Assembly: GCF_008065155.1 (NCBI RefSeq) | Contig: NZ_CP042819.1 | Span: 1-64,000, forward strand | Reading direction: 5' to 3' | Length of the DNA stretch: 64,000 nt | DNA from: Octadecabacter sp. SW4 | GTDB lineage: Bacteria; Pseudomonadota; Alphaproteobacteria; Rhodobacterales; Rhodobacteraceae | In this document: positions 48,950-57,796 of the stretch, piece after piece | How positions within the stretch are numbered: position 1 is the stretch's first letter | How the letters are laid out: every line of letters begins with the position of its first letter | The notes under the pieces: model-generated | What the model saw: the letters and a program-made list of their open reading frames with translations, nothing else | Told to the model about the DNA's origin: nothing | The model's database searches: none | Translations under genes and position numbers: made by a program

Positions 48950-49864
48950 TCAGCCTTTGACTGCGCCGGCCGCAATGCCGCGCACAAATAGTTTTCCAGA
49001 AGCGAAGTAAATGACCAGCGGCACAAGCCCGGTCAGCAGCGTCGCCGCCATATTGACGTTGTATTCCTTTACGCCCTGCACCGAGTTGACGATGTTGTTG
49101 AGCTGGACCGTCATCGGATAGGTTTCGGGTTTCGTGTAGATCACGCCGAATAGAAAATCGTTCCAGATACCCGTGACCTGAAGGATCACCGCCACCACGA
49201 AAATCGGGATCGCCATTGGCAGCATGATACGGAAATAAATGCCCCAGAAACCTGCGCCATCAACGCGGGCCGCTTTGAACAATTCCTCGGGAATCGAGGT
49301 GAAGTAGTTACGAAACAACAGCGTCAGGATCGGCATCCCGAACACGGTGTGCACCAGCACCAACCCCCAGATACTGCCCATCAACTTGATTTCGCGCAGC
49401 ATGATCACGATCGGGTAGATCATCGTCTGGTAGGGAATGAATGCGCCAAGGATCAGGATCGTAAAGAACACCTCGGAGCCTTTGAATTTCCAGTTGGACA
49501 GGGCGTAGCCATTGACGCTGGCAATCAGGATCGACAGCACCACCGAAGGCACCAGAATCTGCACCGAGTTCCAGAACCCGCGCGACAGCCCGTCACAGTT
49601 GATACCGGTGCACGCCTCGGCCCAGGCGGTGACCCAGGGTTGGAATGTCACCTCGATGGGCGGGCTGAAAATATTGCCCAGCCGGATTTCCGGCATCCCC
49701 TTGAGCGAGGTCACAACCATCACATAAAGCGGCAACAGGTAGTAAACCGAGACCAGCAATAGCGCACCATAAAGGAAAATGTTGTTGCGCGACAGTTTGC
49801 GTCTGGGCTTGGGGCCGCGCGGGCCGGTCATGTCGGTCGGCGTATGAAGGGTCGTATCAGCCAT
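48950..49864 (-). CDS. Carbohydrate ABC transporter permease (MalG type)
   Basis: A 304-residue inner-membrane permease with six predicted helices after a cytoplasmic N-terminal Arg/Lys-rich stretch. The EAA loop that docks on the ATPase is EELFKAARVDGAGFWGIYFR, followed by LPMAIPIFVV. Family features VTSLKGMPEIR and LNNIVNSVQGVKEYNVNMAA are also seen. The ATG at 49864 overlaps the other permease by 8 bases. Part of the sugar uptake system with SBP, permease and ATPase. Confidence 0.93.
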   Translation of the reverse strand: MADTTLHTPTDMTGPRGPKPRRKLSRNNIFLYGALLLVSVYYLLPLYVMVVTSLKGMPEIRLGNIFSPPIEVTFQPWVTAWAEACTGINCDGLSRGFWNSVQILVPSVVLSILIASVNGYALSNWKFKGSEVFFTILILGAFIPYQTMIYPIVIMLREIKLMGSIWGLVLVHTVFGMPILTLLFRNYFTSIPEELFKAARVDGAGFWGIYFRIMLPMAIPIFVVAVILQVTGIWNDFLFGVIYTKPETYPMTVQLNNIVNSVQGVKEYNVNMAATLLTGLVPLVIYFASGKLFVRGIAAGAVKG

Positions 49865-50750
49865 TTTTCTTGCCTCCGAATTCAAGGTAGGCCCAGGGGA
49901 TCAGGATGATGATCACCGACAAAAGCATCATCGTTGATGCAGCAAACCCCTGCGCAAGGTTCTGCGCCTGGAACATATAGTTGATGACGTATTTCGCGGG
50001 CACTTCGGACGCGAGGCCGGGGCCGCCGTTCGTCTGGGCGACCACAAGGTCGTAGAGTTTGATAATCCCGCTGGCGATCAGCACCAGAGCGGTGATGAAA
50101 ACAGGGCGCATCATGGGAATGACAACGCGGATATAGGTTTTGACGGTGCCGATTCCGTCAACGCGGGCGGCCTTCCAGATGTCTTCGTCAATGCCGCGCA
50201 GACCGGCCAGCATGATCACCATGATCAGGCCCGACCCCTGCCAGATCCCGGCGATCAGAATGCCGTAAATCACGATATTGGGGTTGTTGAGAGGGTCAAA
50301 TGTAAAGCTCTCCCAGCCAAGGCTGCGCACAACGCCCTGCACACCAAAGTCGGGGTTCAGGATCCATTGCCACGCAAGGCCGGTCACGACAAACGACAGG
50401 GCAAAAGGATAAAGAAAGATGGAGCGAAAGACAGCTTCGCCACGGATTTTGCGATCAAGCATCGCCGCAAGTGTAAAGCCGATCACCAGCGTCAGGATCA
50501 GCGAACAGACGCCGTAAACCGCAAGGTTCGAGATGGAAATCATCCAGCGGCTACTGGACCAAAGGCGTTCGTATTGTTCCAGCCCCACAAAGTCGAGCCT
50601 GGGCAACAGGCGCGAACTGGTGAAGGAGTGAACAACAGTCCACGTCGTTCCGCCAACGAAAACCACCAAGGCGGTGAGGATCATCGGCACAGATGCAATC
50701 TTGGCGTTAAGGTTTCGGAATAGCCTGCTGGGTCGCTTGCTCGCGTCCAT
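49857..50750 (-). CDS. Carbohydrate ABC transporter permease (MalF type)
   Basis: A 297-residue permease with six hydrophobic segments. The EAA loop is DIWKAARVDGIGTVKTYIRV, and the first helix region MILTALVVFVGGTTWTVVHS is typical of CUT1 permeases. Candidate starts at 50750 and 50762 cannot be separated; 50750 is used. It follows the binding protein by about 70 bases, leaving room for an mRNA-stabilising hairpin as in other sugar operons. Confidence 0.92.
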   Translation of the reverse strand: MDASKRPSRLFRNLNAKIASVPMILTALVVFVGGTTWTVVHSFTSSRLLPRLDFVGLEQYERLWSSSRWMISISNLAVYGVCSLILTLVIGFTLAAMLDRKIRGEAVFRSIFLYPFALSFVVTGLAWQWILNPDFGVQGVVRSLGWESFTFDPLNNPNIVIYGILIAGIWQGSGLIMVIMLAGLRGIDEDIWKAARVDGIGTVKTYIRVVIPMMRPVFITALVLIASGIIKLYDLVVAQTNGGPGLASEVPAKYVINYMFQAQNLAQGFAASTMMLLSVIIILIPWAYLEFGGKKNG

Positions 50751-50818
50751 CGTCGCCCCCATTTGTCTAGAAAGATTTTGGGCCCGGCACATTGGCCGGG
50801 CCCGCACTGCGCGAAAGC

Positions 50819-52048
50819 TTAATCAGCGTCAGCGATGATCGATGCGTAACGCGCTTGGGCGTCAGTGGCACTCATATCCGAAGACCAGAATTCGGCCATC
50901 AGCTCTTCGATCTGGGTCTGCGTGTCAGGCGTCAGATTCATGTCGCCAGAAGGCAGGATGCTCCCGCTTGCAAGAATATCAAGACCCTTCTGCATGCAGT
51001 CGTTTGCGGCAGACATGTCGATGTCACCACGCACCGGGAGCGAGCCCTTCGCAAGGTTGAACGAGACCTGCACCTCGGGCGAGATCAGCAGCGAGGCCAG
51101 TTCAAGCTGGGCTGCCTTTACTTCGGGATCGTCGATAACGGGGAAGTAGAATGCATCACCGCCAGTATCCAGAATCTCGGCTTCACCCAGACCGGGAAGA
51201 CAGGTGTAGTCTTCGCCGGCAACCTGACCGGCAACCTGGAATTCACCCTGCGCCCAGTCACCCATGATCTGACCGCCAGCTTGACCAGTGATCACCATGT
51301 TGGTCGCTTGGTTCCAGTCCTGCACGTTTGATCCGGCAGCGAATGCGCGGGCATCAACAGCCGCCTGGAACACGCGGGCGTATTCGGGGCCCGCGGCCAC
51401 ATCGGCGTTCTTGTCGATGTTCACGGCCGACCATGCGTCCTGACCTGCAAGCGCAATCGCCATCACACCGAACGCGCCACTTTGTTGCCAACCCTGCTGA
51501 CCCATCGCGAGCGGCTGAAGACCTGCCGCACGCAATGCGGGGGCAGCGGCTGCAAATTCGTCCCAGTTCGTTGGCACCGGAACGCCGGCTTCTTCAAATG
51601 CGGCATGGCTCAGCCAGATCCACTGCCACGAATGGATGTTGATCGGAACGCAATAGATGCGACCGTCCAGCGTGCAGCTGTCCAGAAGGGCGGACGGGTT
51701 GACAAGATCACGCCAGCCTTCGGCATCCGCCAGTTCGGTCAGGTCTGTCATCAGGCCCGCTTCGATCAGTTCCTCGGCCTGACGTCCGTGGTTCAACTGG
51801 GTTGCGGCCATCGGATCGCCGCCGATGATACGGCTGATAATGATCGGACGCGCGGTGCCGCCGGACCCGGCAATGGCACCGTCGACCCAAGTATGTTCTG
51901 TGTTGCTGTTCAGCGCTTCGGCGAGCTTGGAAACAGCCGCGGCTTCACCGCCGGATGTCCACCAGTGCGTGACCTCAAGTTCGGCGGCATGTGCCGTCGA
52001 AGCACCCACAAGTGCCGTGGCGGCAAGCAGTTTGGTTGTTAGTTTCAC
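50819..52048 (-). CDS. Sugar ABC transporter substrate-binding protein
   Basis: A 409-residue periplasmic binding protein of the CUT1 group. It has a signal peptide (TTKLLAATALVGASTAHAAE, cleavage after residue 21), the family start ELEVTHWWTSGGEAAAV, and WIWLSHAAFEEAGVPVPTNW in the hinge region. First gene of the minus-strand operon, directly facing the operator-like palindromes upstream. Given the adjacent beta-mannosidase, the ligand is probably a beta-linked mannoside or glucomannan fragment; this is inference. Confidence 0.93.
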   Translation of the reverse strand: MKLTTKLLAATALVGASTAHAAELEVTHWWTSGGEAAAVSKLAEALNSNTEHTWVDGAIAGSGGTARPIIISRIIGGDPMAATQLNHGRQAEELIEAGLMTDLTELADAEGWRDLVNPSALLDSCTLDGRIYCVPINIHSWQWIWLSHAAFEEAGVPVPTNWDEFAAAAPALRAAGLQPLAMGQQGWQQSGAFGVMAIALAGQDAWSAVNIDKNADVAAGPEYARVFQAAVDARAFAAGSNVQDWNQATNMVITGQAGGQIMGDWAQGEFQVAGQVAGEDYTCLPGLGEAEILDTGGDAFYFPVIDDPEVKAAQLELASLLISPEVQVSFNLAKGSLPVRGDIDMSAANDCMQKGLDILASGSILPSGDMNLTPDTQTQIEELMAEFWSSDMSATDAQARYASIIADAD

Positions 52049-52067
52049 GATTCTCTCCTCCCTGGTT

Positions 52068-52101
52068 CTAAATCGTTGTAGATTTTTCTATAACGTTTTA
52101 G
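52068..52101. promoter_or_regulatory. Tandem LacI-type operators
   Basis: Two 14-bp near-palindromes lie in the divergent gap: CTAAATCGTTGTAG (52068-52081) and CTATAACGTTTTAG (52088-52101). Both fit CTAnAaCGTTnTAG. Their centres are 20 bp apart, about two helical turns. They sit 20-50 bases upstream of the binding-protein start and about 80-110 bases from the LacI start, where a LacI-family repressor would control both transcripts. Confidence 0.65.
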
Positions 52102-52178
52102 ATTGATCTGGCAACAGTTATTCTGTTCAATTGTCCAACGGCTCTGCTATCCCGAGCCAAACCTGAAACGAGTGACAC

Positions 52179-53210
52179 GTGACAAACGAGGTAAAACCCG
52201 CAACCCCTGAAAAAGTAGGCCGCAAGCCTACTCTCAAGACGATCTCGCAACTCAGCGGGTTGGCTGTGCCGACCGTGTCACGCGCCCTGAGCGATGCACC
52301 TGACATCGGCCAAAAGACCAAGGAACGCGTGCGGCGAATCGCCAAGGAGGTCGGTTATGTGCCGAATCGGGCAGGGGTGCGTTTGCGCACCGGGCGCACC
52401 AATGTGATCAGCCTCGTGTTGTCGACGGAACATGACCTGATGAACCACACCGCCCGTCTGATTTCATCGATTGCAGGGGGGCTGAAGGAAACGCAATTTC
52501 ACCTCAACGTCACGCCCCACTACCCCGGTGACGACCTGCTGCGCCCGTTCCGTTATATTGTCGAAACCGGCTCGGCGGATGCGGTCATTTTCAACCAGAT
52601 CGAGCAAGACGACCCGCGCGTGGCCTATCTGCGCGACATGGGCTTTCCCTTTGCCACACATGGCCGCAGCAAATGGGCCGATCAGCATCCCTATTTCGAT
52701 TTCGACAATGATGTTTTTGGCCGGATCGCCGTTGAACATCTTGCCCGGCGCGGTCGCAAACGTCTGCTGTTGGTCGCGCCGCCGACGACACAAAGCTATG
52801 GCAGCGCAATGATCGAAGGCGCGCAATCCGCCGCGCGCGATTGTGGTCTGAACCTGACCGTGGCGCGCCGCATCGACAGCGACAGCAGCTCGGCCGACGT
52901 GCGAACATTCATTGCCCAGGCGGTCACACAAGACCCATTGATCGACGGGGTCATCAGCGGATCGACCACCGCGACGATGGCCGCAGTCGCGGGAATGGAG
53001 GCCGAAGGTTTTGATGTGGCAACCGACATTGATGTCTTCTCGAAAGAAGCGATGCCGTTTCTGCAACTGTTCCGCAAAGGCATTATCGTCATTCCCGAGG
53101 ACGTGAAACATGCCGGTGAATTTCTAGCCCGCGCGGCCATTCAGGCGGTGCGTGAACCAAACGCCCCGCCGATGCAGGGGCTTGAAGTGCCAACTCACCC
53201 CAAGGACTAA
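52179..53210 (+). CDS. LacI family transcriptional regulator
   Basis: A 343-residue repressor: N-terminal helix-turn-helix at about 18-40 (TLKTISQLSGLAVPTVSRAL), the hinge helix near 56-66 (EVGYVPNRAGVRLRTGRT), and a periplasmic-binding-protein-like effector domain from about residue 70. It divides the two arms of the sugar locus and its likely operators are at 52068-52101. It probably senses a mannoside-derived sugar. Unlike AraC or GntR types, it has the standard LacI length. Confidence 0.94.
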   Translation: MTNEVKPATPEKVGRKPTLKTISQLSGLAVPTVSRALSDAPDIGQKTKERVRRIAKEVGYVPNRAGVRLRTGRTNVISLVLSTEHDLMNHTARLISSIAGGLKETQFHLNVTPHYPGDDLLRPFRYIVETGSADAVIFNQIEQDDPRVAYLRDMGFPFATHGRSKWADQHPYFDFDNDVFGRIAVEHLARRGRKRLLLVAPPTTQSYGSAMIEGAQSAARDCGLNLTVARRIDSDSSSADVRTFIAQAVTQDPLIDGVISGSTTATMAAVAGMEAEGFDVATDIDVFSKEAMPFLQLFRKGIIVIPEDVKHAGEFLARAAIQAVREPNAPPMQGLEVPTHPKD

Positions 53211-53228
53211 CTTGAAAATAGGCTTGCC

Positions 53229-54284
53229 ATGACACCTCAAATCAAGGGCCCCGCCCTTTTCCTTGCGCAATTCGCTGGCGATGAAGCGCCGTTCAACACC
53301 CTTGAAGGGATCACCAAATGGGCCGCGGGTCTGGGTTACAAGGGCGTGCAAATCCCCACGTTTGATGGTCGGCTGTTTGATCTGACCAAAGCTGCCGAAA
53401 GCCAGACCTACTGTGACGAGGTCAAAGGCATCTGCGCCGATGCGGGTGTCGCGATCACCGAGCTCAGCACCCACTTGCAGGGTCAACTGGTCGCCGTGAA
53501 CCCCGCCTATGATCTGGCGTTTGATGCCTTCGCGCCAGACGACTGCAAGGGCAACCCCGCCAAACGTCAGGCCTGGGCCGTCGATCAGATGATGAAAGCT
53601 GCCGTTGCCTCGCAGCGCCTTGGCCTGAGCGCCACCGTCAGTTTCACCGGCGCGCTGGCCTTTCCTTATCTTTACCCCTGGCCACAACGTCCCGAAGGCC
53701 TGATCGACGAAGCCTTTGCCGAACTGGGCCGCCGCTGGACGCCGATCCTGAACCACTACGCCGATCACGGCCAGACCATCGGCTATGAAATTCATCCCGG
53801 CGAAGATGTGTTTGATGGCGCGACATACGAGATGTTCGTGGAGGCCTGTGGAGGCCACGATGCCGCCCTGATCAACTACGACCCCAGCCATTTCCTGCTG
53901 CAACAGCTTGATTACCTGGCCTTCATCGATCTCTATCACGACCGCATCAACGCGTTTCACGTCAAAGACGCTGAATTTAATCCCGACGGTCGCCAAGGCG
54001 TGTATTCCGGTTACCAAGGCTGGACAAACCGCGCGGGCCGCTTCCGGTCCTTGGGTGACGGGCAGGTCGATTTCGCCGGAATCTTTAGCAAACTCACGCA
54101 ATATGGTTACGATTCATGGGCCGTGCTGGAATGGGAATGCTGCATCAAGTCCGCCGAACAGGGGGCCGCCGAAGGCGCGCCATTCATTGCCGGACACCTG
54201 ATCGAGGCCCCGAAGTCCGCGTTTGACGACTTTGCCGGAGGCGCAAAAGACGAAGCAACAATCAAAAGGATGCTTGGCCTGTGA
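53229..54284 (+). CDS. Sugar phosphate isomerase/epimerase (TIM barrel) (2)
   Basis: A 351-residue TIM barrel of the AP endonuclease 2 family, 100 residues longer than the first paralogue. Predicted metal ligands are in YEIHPGEDVFDG (Glu, His), LINYDPSHFLLQQ (Asp/His), INAFHVKDAEFNP (His/Lys/Asp) and VLEWECCI (Glu). The large insertion (YSGYQGWTNRAGRFRSLGDG) before the last Glu is typical of the longer 3-keto-glycoside/sugar subfamily. It lies between LacI and the second oxidoreductase, whose GTG overlaps its TGA. Confidence 0.88.
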   Translation: MTPQIKGPALFLAQFAGDEAPFNTLEGITKWAAGLGYKGVQIPTFDGRLFDLTKAAESQTYCDEVKGICADAGVAITELSTHLQGQLVAVNPAYDLAFDAFAPDDCKGNPAKRQAWAVDQMMKAAVASQRLGLSATVSFTGALAFPYLYPWPQRPEGLIDEAFAELGRRWTPILNHYADHGQTIGYEIHPGEDVFDGATYEMFVEACGGHDAALINYDPSHFLLQQLDYLAFIDLYHDRINAFHVKDAEFNPDGRQGVYSGYQGWTNRAGRFRSLGDGQVDFAGIFSKLTQYGYDSWAVLEWECCIKSAEQGAAEGAPFIAGHLIEAPKSAFDDFAGGAKDEATIKRMLGL

Positions 54285-55402
54285 CACGTTTGAAGCTGGG
54301 GATGGTCGGCGGCGGCCAGGGCGCATTCATCGGCGGCGTGCATCGCTATGCCAGCCGACTTGATGGCCGCTGGGAATTGGTCGCAGGTGCTTTGTCGTCC
54401 AACGCACAGCGCGCCGCAGACAGCGCCGCTGAACTGGGTATCGCACCGGACCGGTCCTATGCCAATTTCAACGCGATGGCCGTGGCCGAAGCCGCGCGCG
54501 CCGACGGGATTGACGCTGTTTCAATCGTGACACCGAACCACATGCACGCGGCCCCGACGATTGCCTTTCTGAATGCGGGGATCAGTGTGATTTGTGACAA
54601 ACCGCTGTGCGCATCCTTGGACGAAGCCGCGGAAATTGCCACCGCGATCAAGGCCAGCCGCGCGCATTTTATCCTCACCCATAACTACACCGGCTATCCC
54701 TTGATGCGCCAGGCGCGCCAGATGATTGCCCGCGGCGATCTGGGCAAAATCCGTGTCGTTCAGGCGGAATATGCCCAGGATTGGCTGTCGGGCGCGCTGG
54801 AAACCGAAGGCAACAAACAGGCGGTCTGGCGCACCGATCCGGCGAAATCCGGTGGTGGTGGGGCGATTGGCGATATCGGCACCCACGCGCTGAACCTGCT
54901 GACATTCGTGACGGGTCTGGATGCCACGGCCCTGTCGGCCGACCTGCACAGCTTTGGCAAGGGACGCCAAGTTGATGACAACGCTCATATCATGCTGCGC
55001 CTTGACGGAGGCGCCAAGGCGATGCTGTGGGCCTCGCAAGTTGCCGTGGGCAATGAAAACGGCCTGCGACTGCGGATTTACGGTGACAAGGGCGGCTTCG
55101 AATGGGGACAGGAAAACCCCAACGCAATGACCTTTACGCCCTTGGGCGCACCCAAGCAGATCATCACACGCGGTGGTGCCGGATTGGGTGGCGGCGCGGG
55201 CGATTGGACGCGCATCCCGCCGGGCCACCCCGAAGGATACCTTGAAGGGTTCGCGACCATCTACAACGATGCGGCGGACCTGATCGGCGGCAAGGGTGAC
55301 GGCGCGCTGCTGCCCGGTATCGACGCGGGGCTTCAGGGCATGTGGTTCATTGATGCCTGCATTCGGTCATCGCGCGACGGCGGGGCTTGGGTTAGCCGCT
55401 GA
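54281..55402 (+). CDS. Gfo/Idh/MocA family oxidoreductase (2)
   Basis: A 373-residue NAD(P)-dependent oxidoreductase beginning GMVGGGQGAFIGGVHRYA (Rossmann loop) with ICDKPLCASLDEAAEI (the catalytic-region Lys) and the substrate block GAIGDIGTHALNLLTFVTGL. It starts with GTG inside the stop of the isomerase (GTGA), a translational coupling. The GGGQGAFIGGVHR motif is typical of the subgroup next to AP-endonuclease-like isomerases in inositol and 3-keto-sugar loci. Its end overlaps gntK by 11 bases on the other strand. Confidence 0.9.
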   Translation: MTRLKLGMVGGGQGAFIGGVHRYASRLDGRWELVAGALSSNAQRAADSAAELGIAPDRSYANFNAMAVAEAARADGIDAVSIVTPNHMHAAPTIAFLNAGISVICDKPLCASLDEAAEIATAIKASRAHFILTHNYTGYPLMRQARQMIARGDLGKIRVVQAEYAQDWLSGALETEGNKQAVWRTDPAKSGGGGAIGDIGTHALNLLTFVTGLDATALSADLHSFGKGRQVDDNAHIMLRLDGGAKAMLWASQVAVGNENGLRLRIYGDKGGFEWGQENPNAMTFTPLGAPKQIITRGGAGLGGGAGDWTRIPPGHPEGYLEGFATIYNDAADLIGGKGDGALLPGIDAGLQGMWFIDACIRSSRDGGAWVSR

Positions 55403-55886
55403 TGGCCTCGGCCAGCTGCGCAACAATCGCATCGACGGGCTGATCGACGCTGACGGTGATCGCGCCTTCATCGGGCGTGGGCACCTCGAGCGTGGCAAAC
55501 TGACTGTCCAGCAGGGCAAGCGGCATATAGTGGCCCGCGCGGGCCGCCATCCGTGACTGGATCAAGGTGCGGGGCGCATCTGGATAGATCAGGATCAGAT
55601 TTGCAATGCCGCGGCGTAGATGGTTACGGTAACTGCGCCGCAGCGCTGAACAGGCCAGCACAACATCACGATCGCCACCCACGCTGCCAACTTCGGTCAC
55701 CAACCGATCAAGCCACGGCCAGCGCATGTCATCCGTCAGCGGTTTGCCAGCGGCCATCCGCGCGACATTTTCGGGTGGGTGAAAATCATCGGCATCCAGA
55801 AAGGCCGCGCCGATCCGCCGCGCCAGCCCTTTGCCGATCGTCGATTTCCCCGACCCCGAAACACCCATCACCAGAATAGCGCGCAT
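55392..55886 (-). CDS. gntK: Gluconokinase
   Basis: A 164-residue P-loop kinase that phosphorylates gluconate. It begins MRAILVMGVSGSGKSTIGKG with Walker A, followed by FLDADDFHPPENVARMAAG and CSALRRSYRNHLR, the GntK signatures. The frame is open further upstream, but the ATG at 55886 overlaps the LOG-family stop by one base (TGATG), coupling the two. It could feed gluconate produced by the neighbouring sugar oxidoreductases into the pentose phosphate/Entner-Doudoroff route, which is inference from position. Confidence 0.92.
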   Translation of the reverse strand: MRAILVMGVSGSGKSTIGKGLARRIGAAFLDADDFHPPENVARMAAGKPLTDDMRWPWLDRLVTEVGSVGGDRDVVLACSALRRSYRNHLRRGIANLILIYPDAPRTLIQSRMAARAGHYMPLALLDSQFATLEVPTPDEGAITVSVDQPVDAIVAQLAEAISG

Positions 55887-56734
55887 CACCGCCCCGGAAT
55901 GGCGCCGCGCTTTTCGCCCGCACCTTGCCAGTTTGCGATGGCCGCGACGGCTTCGTCGGCGGTTTCCACAAAGCGGAACAAGTCCAGATCTTCTTCGGAA
56001 ATTGTGCCCGCATCGGCCAGAGCATCCCAGTTGATGATCTTTTCCCAAAACGCGCGCCCAAACAGCAGAAACGGCACCCGCTCCATCCGGCCGGTCTGGA
56101 TCAGCGTCAGCGCCTCAAAGGTTTCATCCAACGTGCCAAAACCACCGGGAAACACGCAGATCGCCTTGGCGCGCATCAGGAAATGCATCTTGCGAATAGC
56201 GAAATAGTGAAAGTTGAAACACAGATCAGGCGTGACGTATTCGTTTGGGGCCTGTTCATGGGGCAGCACGATATTCAAGCCGATGCTCTTGCCGCCAGCG
56301 TCCTGCGCGCCACGGTTGCCCGCCTCCATCACACCGGGGCCGCCGCCGGTGACAATGACATTCTCAAGCGCATCTGACTTTAACCCTTCGGTCGTGACGA
56401 TACGGGCAAGTTTGCGGGCCTCCGCGTAATACATCGACAGGTCCGCCAGCGTTTTGGTGCGGGCCTTGTCCTTGCTTTCTGGCGCTGGAATGCGTGCCCC
56501 GCCGAACATCACGATTGTGGACTGCACCTTGGCCTCATTCATCAGCAATTCGGGCTTGAGCAACTCCAACTGCAACCGCACAGGGCGCAATTCATCGCGG
56601 AGCATGAAGTCAGGATCGGCAAAGGCCAACGCATAGGACGGCGCGCGGGTTTGCGGCGTTTCGGGAATATGGCACGCGGTCTCGCGGTCCTCGCCACTGC
56701 GGCGAAACGGATGGCGATGCGGGTCGTCTTTCAT
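55886..56734 (-). CDS. LOG family protein (TIGR00730-type Rossmann fold)
   Basis: A 282-residue LOG-type protein. The signature nucleotide/phosphoribohydrolase motif is present as VTGGGPGVMEAGNRGAQDAG and FPGGFGTLDETFEAL (PGGxGTxxE). In plants these are cytokinin riboside 5'-monophosphate phosphoribohydrolases; bacterial members act on nucleotide monophosphates. The N-terminal about 90 residues (a Pro/Arg-rich lead and a helix) are an extension found in the long bacterial group. The ATG at 56734 follows GAGGGAGCACACC. One base overlap with gntK. Confidence 0.9.
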   Translation of the reverse strand: MKDDPHRHPFRRSGEDRETACHIPETPQTRAPSYALAFADPDFMLRDELRPVRLQLELLKPELLMNEAKVQSTIVMFGGARIPAPESKDKARTKTLADLSMYYAEARKLARIVTTEGLKSDALENVIVTGGGPGVMEAGNRGAQDAGGKSIGLNIVLPHEQAPNEYVTPDLCFNFHYFAIRKMHFLMRAKAICVFPGGFGTLDETFEALTLIQTGRMERVPFLLFGRAFWEKIINWDALADAGTISEEDLDLFRFVETADEAVAAIANWQGAGEKRGAIPGR

Positions 56735-56887
56735 ATGGTGTGCTCCCTCGTGAGTTGTTCGAAATGTCTGGCAGGGTTGGCGGGCAAAGTCCAATAACAC
56801 CACCGCGCTTGGTCCAAGTGATTGCGCGACAGGCCTGCCGCCGCTATAGCGCAGGCGAACCTGACCTTTGCCAAGCCGGAGAACACC

Positions 56888-57715
56888 ATGTCCAACGCCG
56901 CCCTTGAAACAGCCATTGAAGCCGCATGGGAGGCGCGCGACGGAATTTCTCCTACGACGACCGGCGCGGTGCGCGACGCCATCGAAGACACCCTGAATGC
57001 GCTGGACAGCGGCAAACTGCGCGTGGCCGAACGGCGTGAGAACGGCGACTGGCATGTGAACCAATGGGCGAAAAAGGCGGTTCTGCTGTCGTTCCGCCTG
57101 AACGACATGGAGACCATTCCCGGTGGCAACGGCGCATCCACATGGTGGGACAAGGTGCCGTCGAAATTTGACAATTGGGGCGACAATCAGTGGCGCGCTG
57201 CGGGTTTTCGCGCGGTTCCGGGCAGCATCGTGCGGCGGTCCGCCTTTATCGGCAAGAATGTGGTGCTTATGCCGTCGTTTGTTAACATCGGCGCATATGT
57301 CGATGAAGGATCAATGGTTGATGGTTGGGCCACGGTCGGAAGCTGCGCACAGATCGGCAAGAACGTGCACCTGTCCGGCGGGGTCGGGATTGGCGGTGTG
57401 CTGGAACCAATGCAGGCCGGCCCGACGATCATCGAGGACAACTGCTTTATCGGTGCGCGCTCGGAAGTGGTCGAAGGGTGCATCATCCGCGAAGGCTCGG
57501 TTCTTGGGATGGGCGTGTTTATCGGCCAATCGACCAAGATCGTGGATCGTGAAAGCGGTGAAGTCTTTTATGGCGAAGTGCCGCCCTATTCGGTGGTGGT
57601 TGCCGGGTCCATGCCGTCGAAAAACGGGATCAACCTCTATTGCGCGGTGATCGTGAAACGGGTCGATGAACGCACCCGTTCCAAAACCGGCATCAACGAA
57701 TTGTTGCGCGACTAA
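56888..57715 (+). CDS. dapD: 2,3,4,5-tetrahydropyridine-2,6-dicarboxylate N-succinyltransferase
   Basis: DapD succinylates tetrahydrodipicolinate in diaminopimelate/lysine synthesis. The 275-residue protein has an N-terminal helical domain, the left-handed beta-helix built from hexapeptide repeats ([40 protein letters not shown]) and the conserved [17 protein letters not shown]. The ATG at 56888 gives the normal [14 protein letters not shown] start. dapE, which acts two steps later, is 4.5 kb downstream. Confidence 0.96.
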   Translation: MSNAALETAIEAAWEARDGISPTTTGAVRDAIEDTLNALDSGKLRVAERRENGDWHVNQWAKKAVLLSFRLNDMETIPGGNGASTWWDKVPSKFDNWGDNQWRAAGFRAVPGSIVRRSAFIGKNVVLMPSFVNIGAYVDEGSMVDGWATVGSCAQIGKNVHLSGGVGIGGVLEPMQAGPTIIEDNCFIGARSEVVEGCIIREGSVLGMGVFIGQSTKIVDRESGEVFYGEVPPYSVVVAGSMPSKNGINLYCAVIVKRVDERTRSKTGINELLRD

Positions 57716-57717
57716 TC

Positions 57718-57775
57718 AGGTGGGTGGGTTCACAACCCACCTTACCCGTCGGCCCGTTAGGTGGGTTAAAAACTC
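57718..57775. repeat. Intergenic GGTGGGTT palindromic repeat, copy 3
   Basis: GGTGGGTGGGTTCACAACCC and, 30 bases on, GTTAGGTGGGTTAAAAACTC form the same two-palindrome layout as at 8637-8700 and share ACCCACCTTAC. It fills most of the gap between dapD and the next gene. Confidence 0.65.
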
Positions 57776-57796
57776 ACCGTCCATGAAAGGCAGCAG

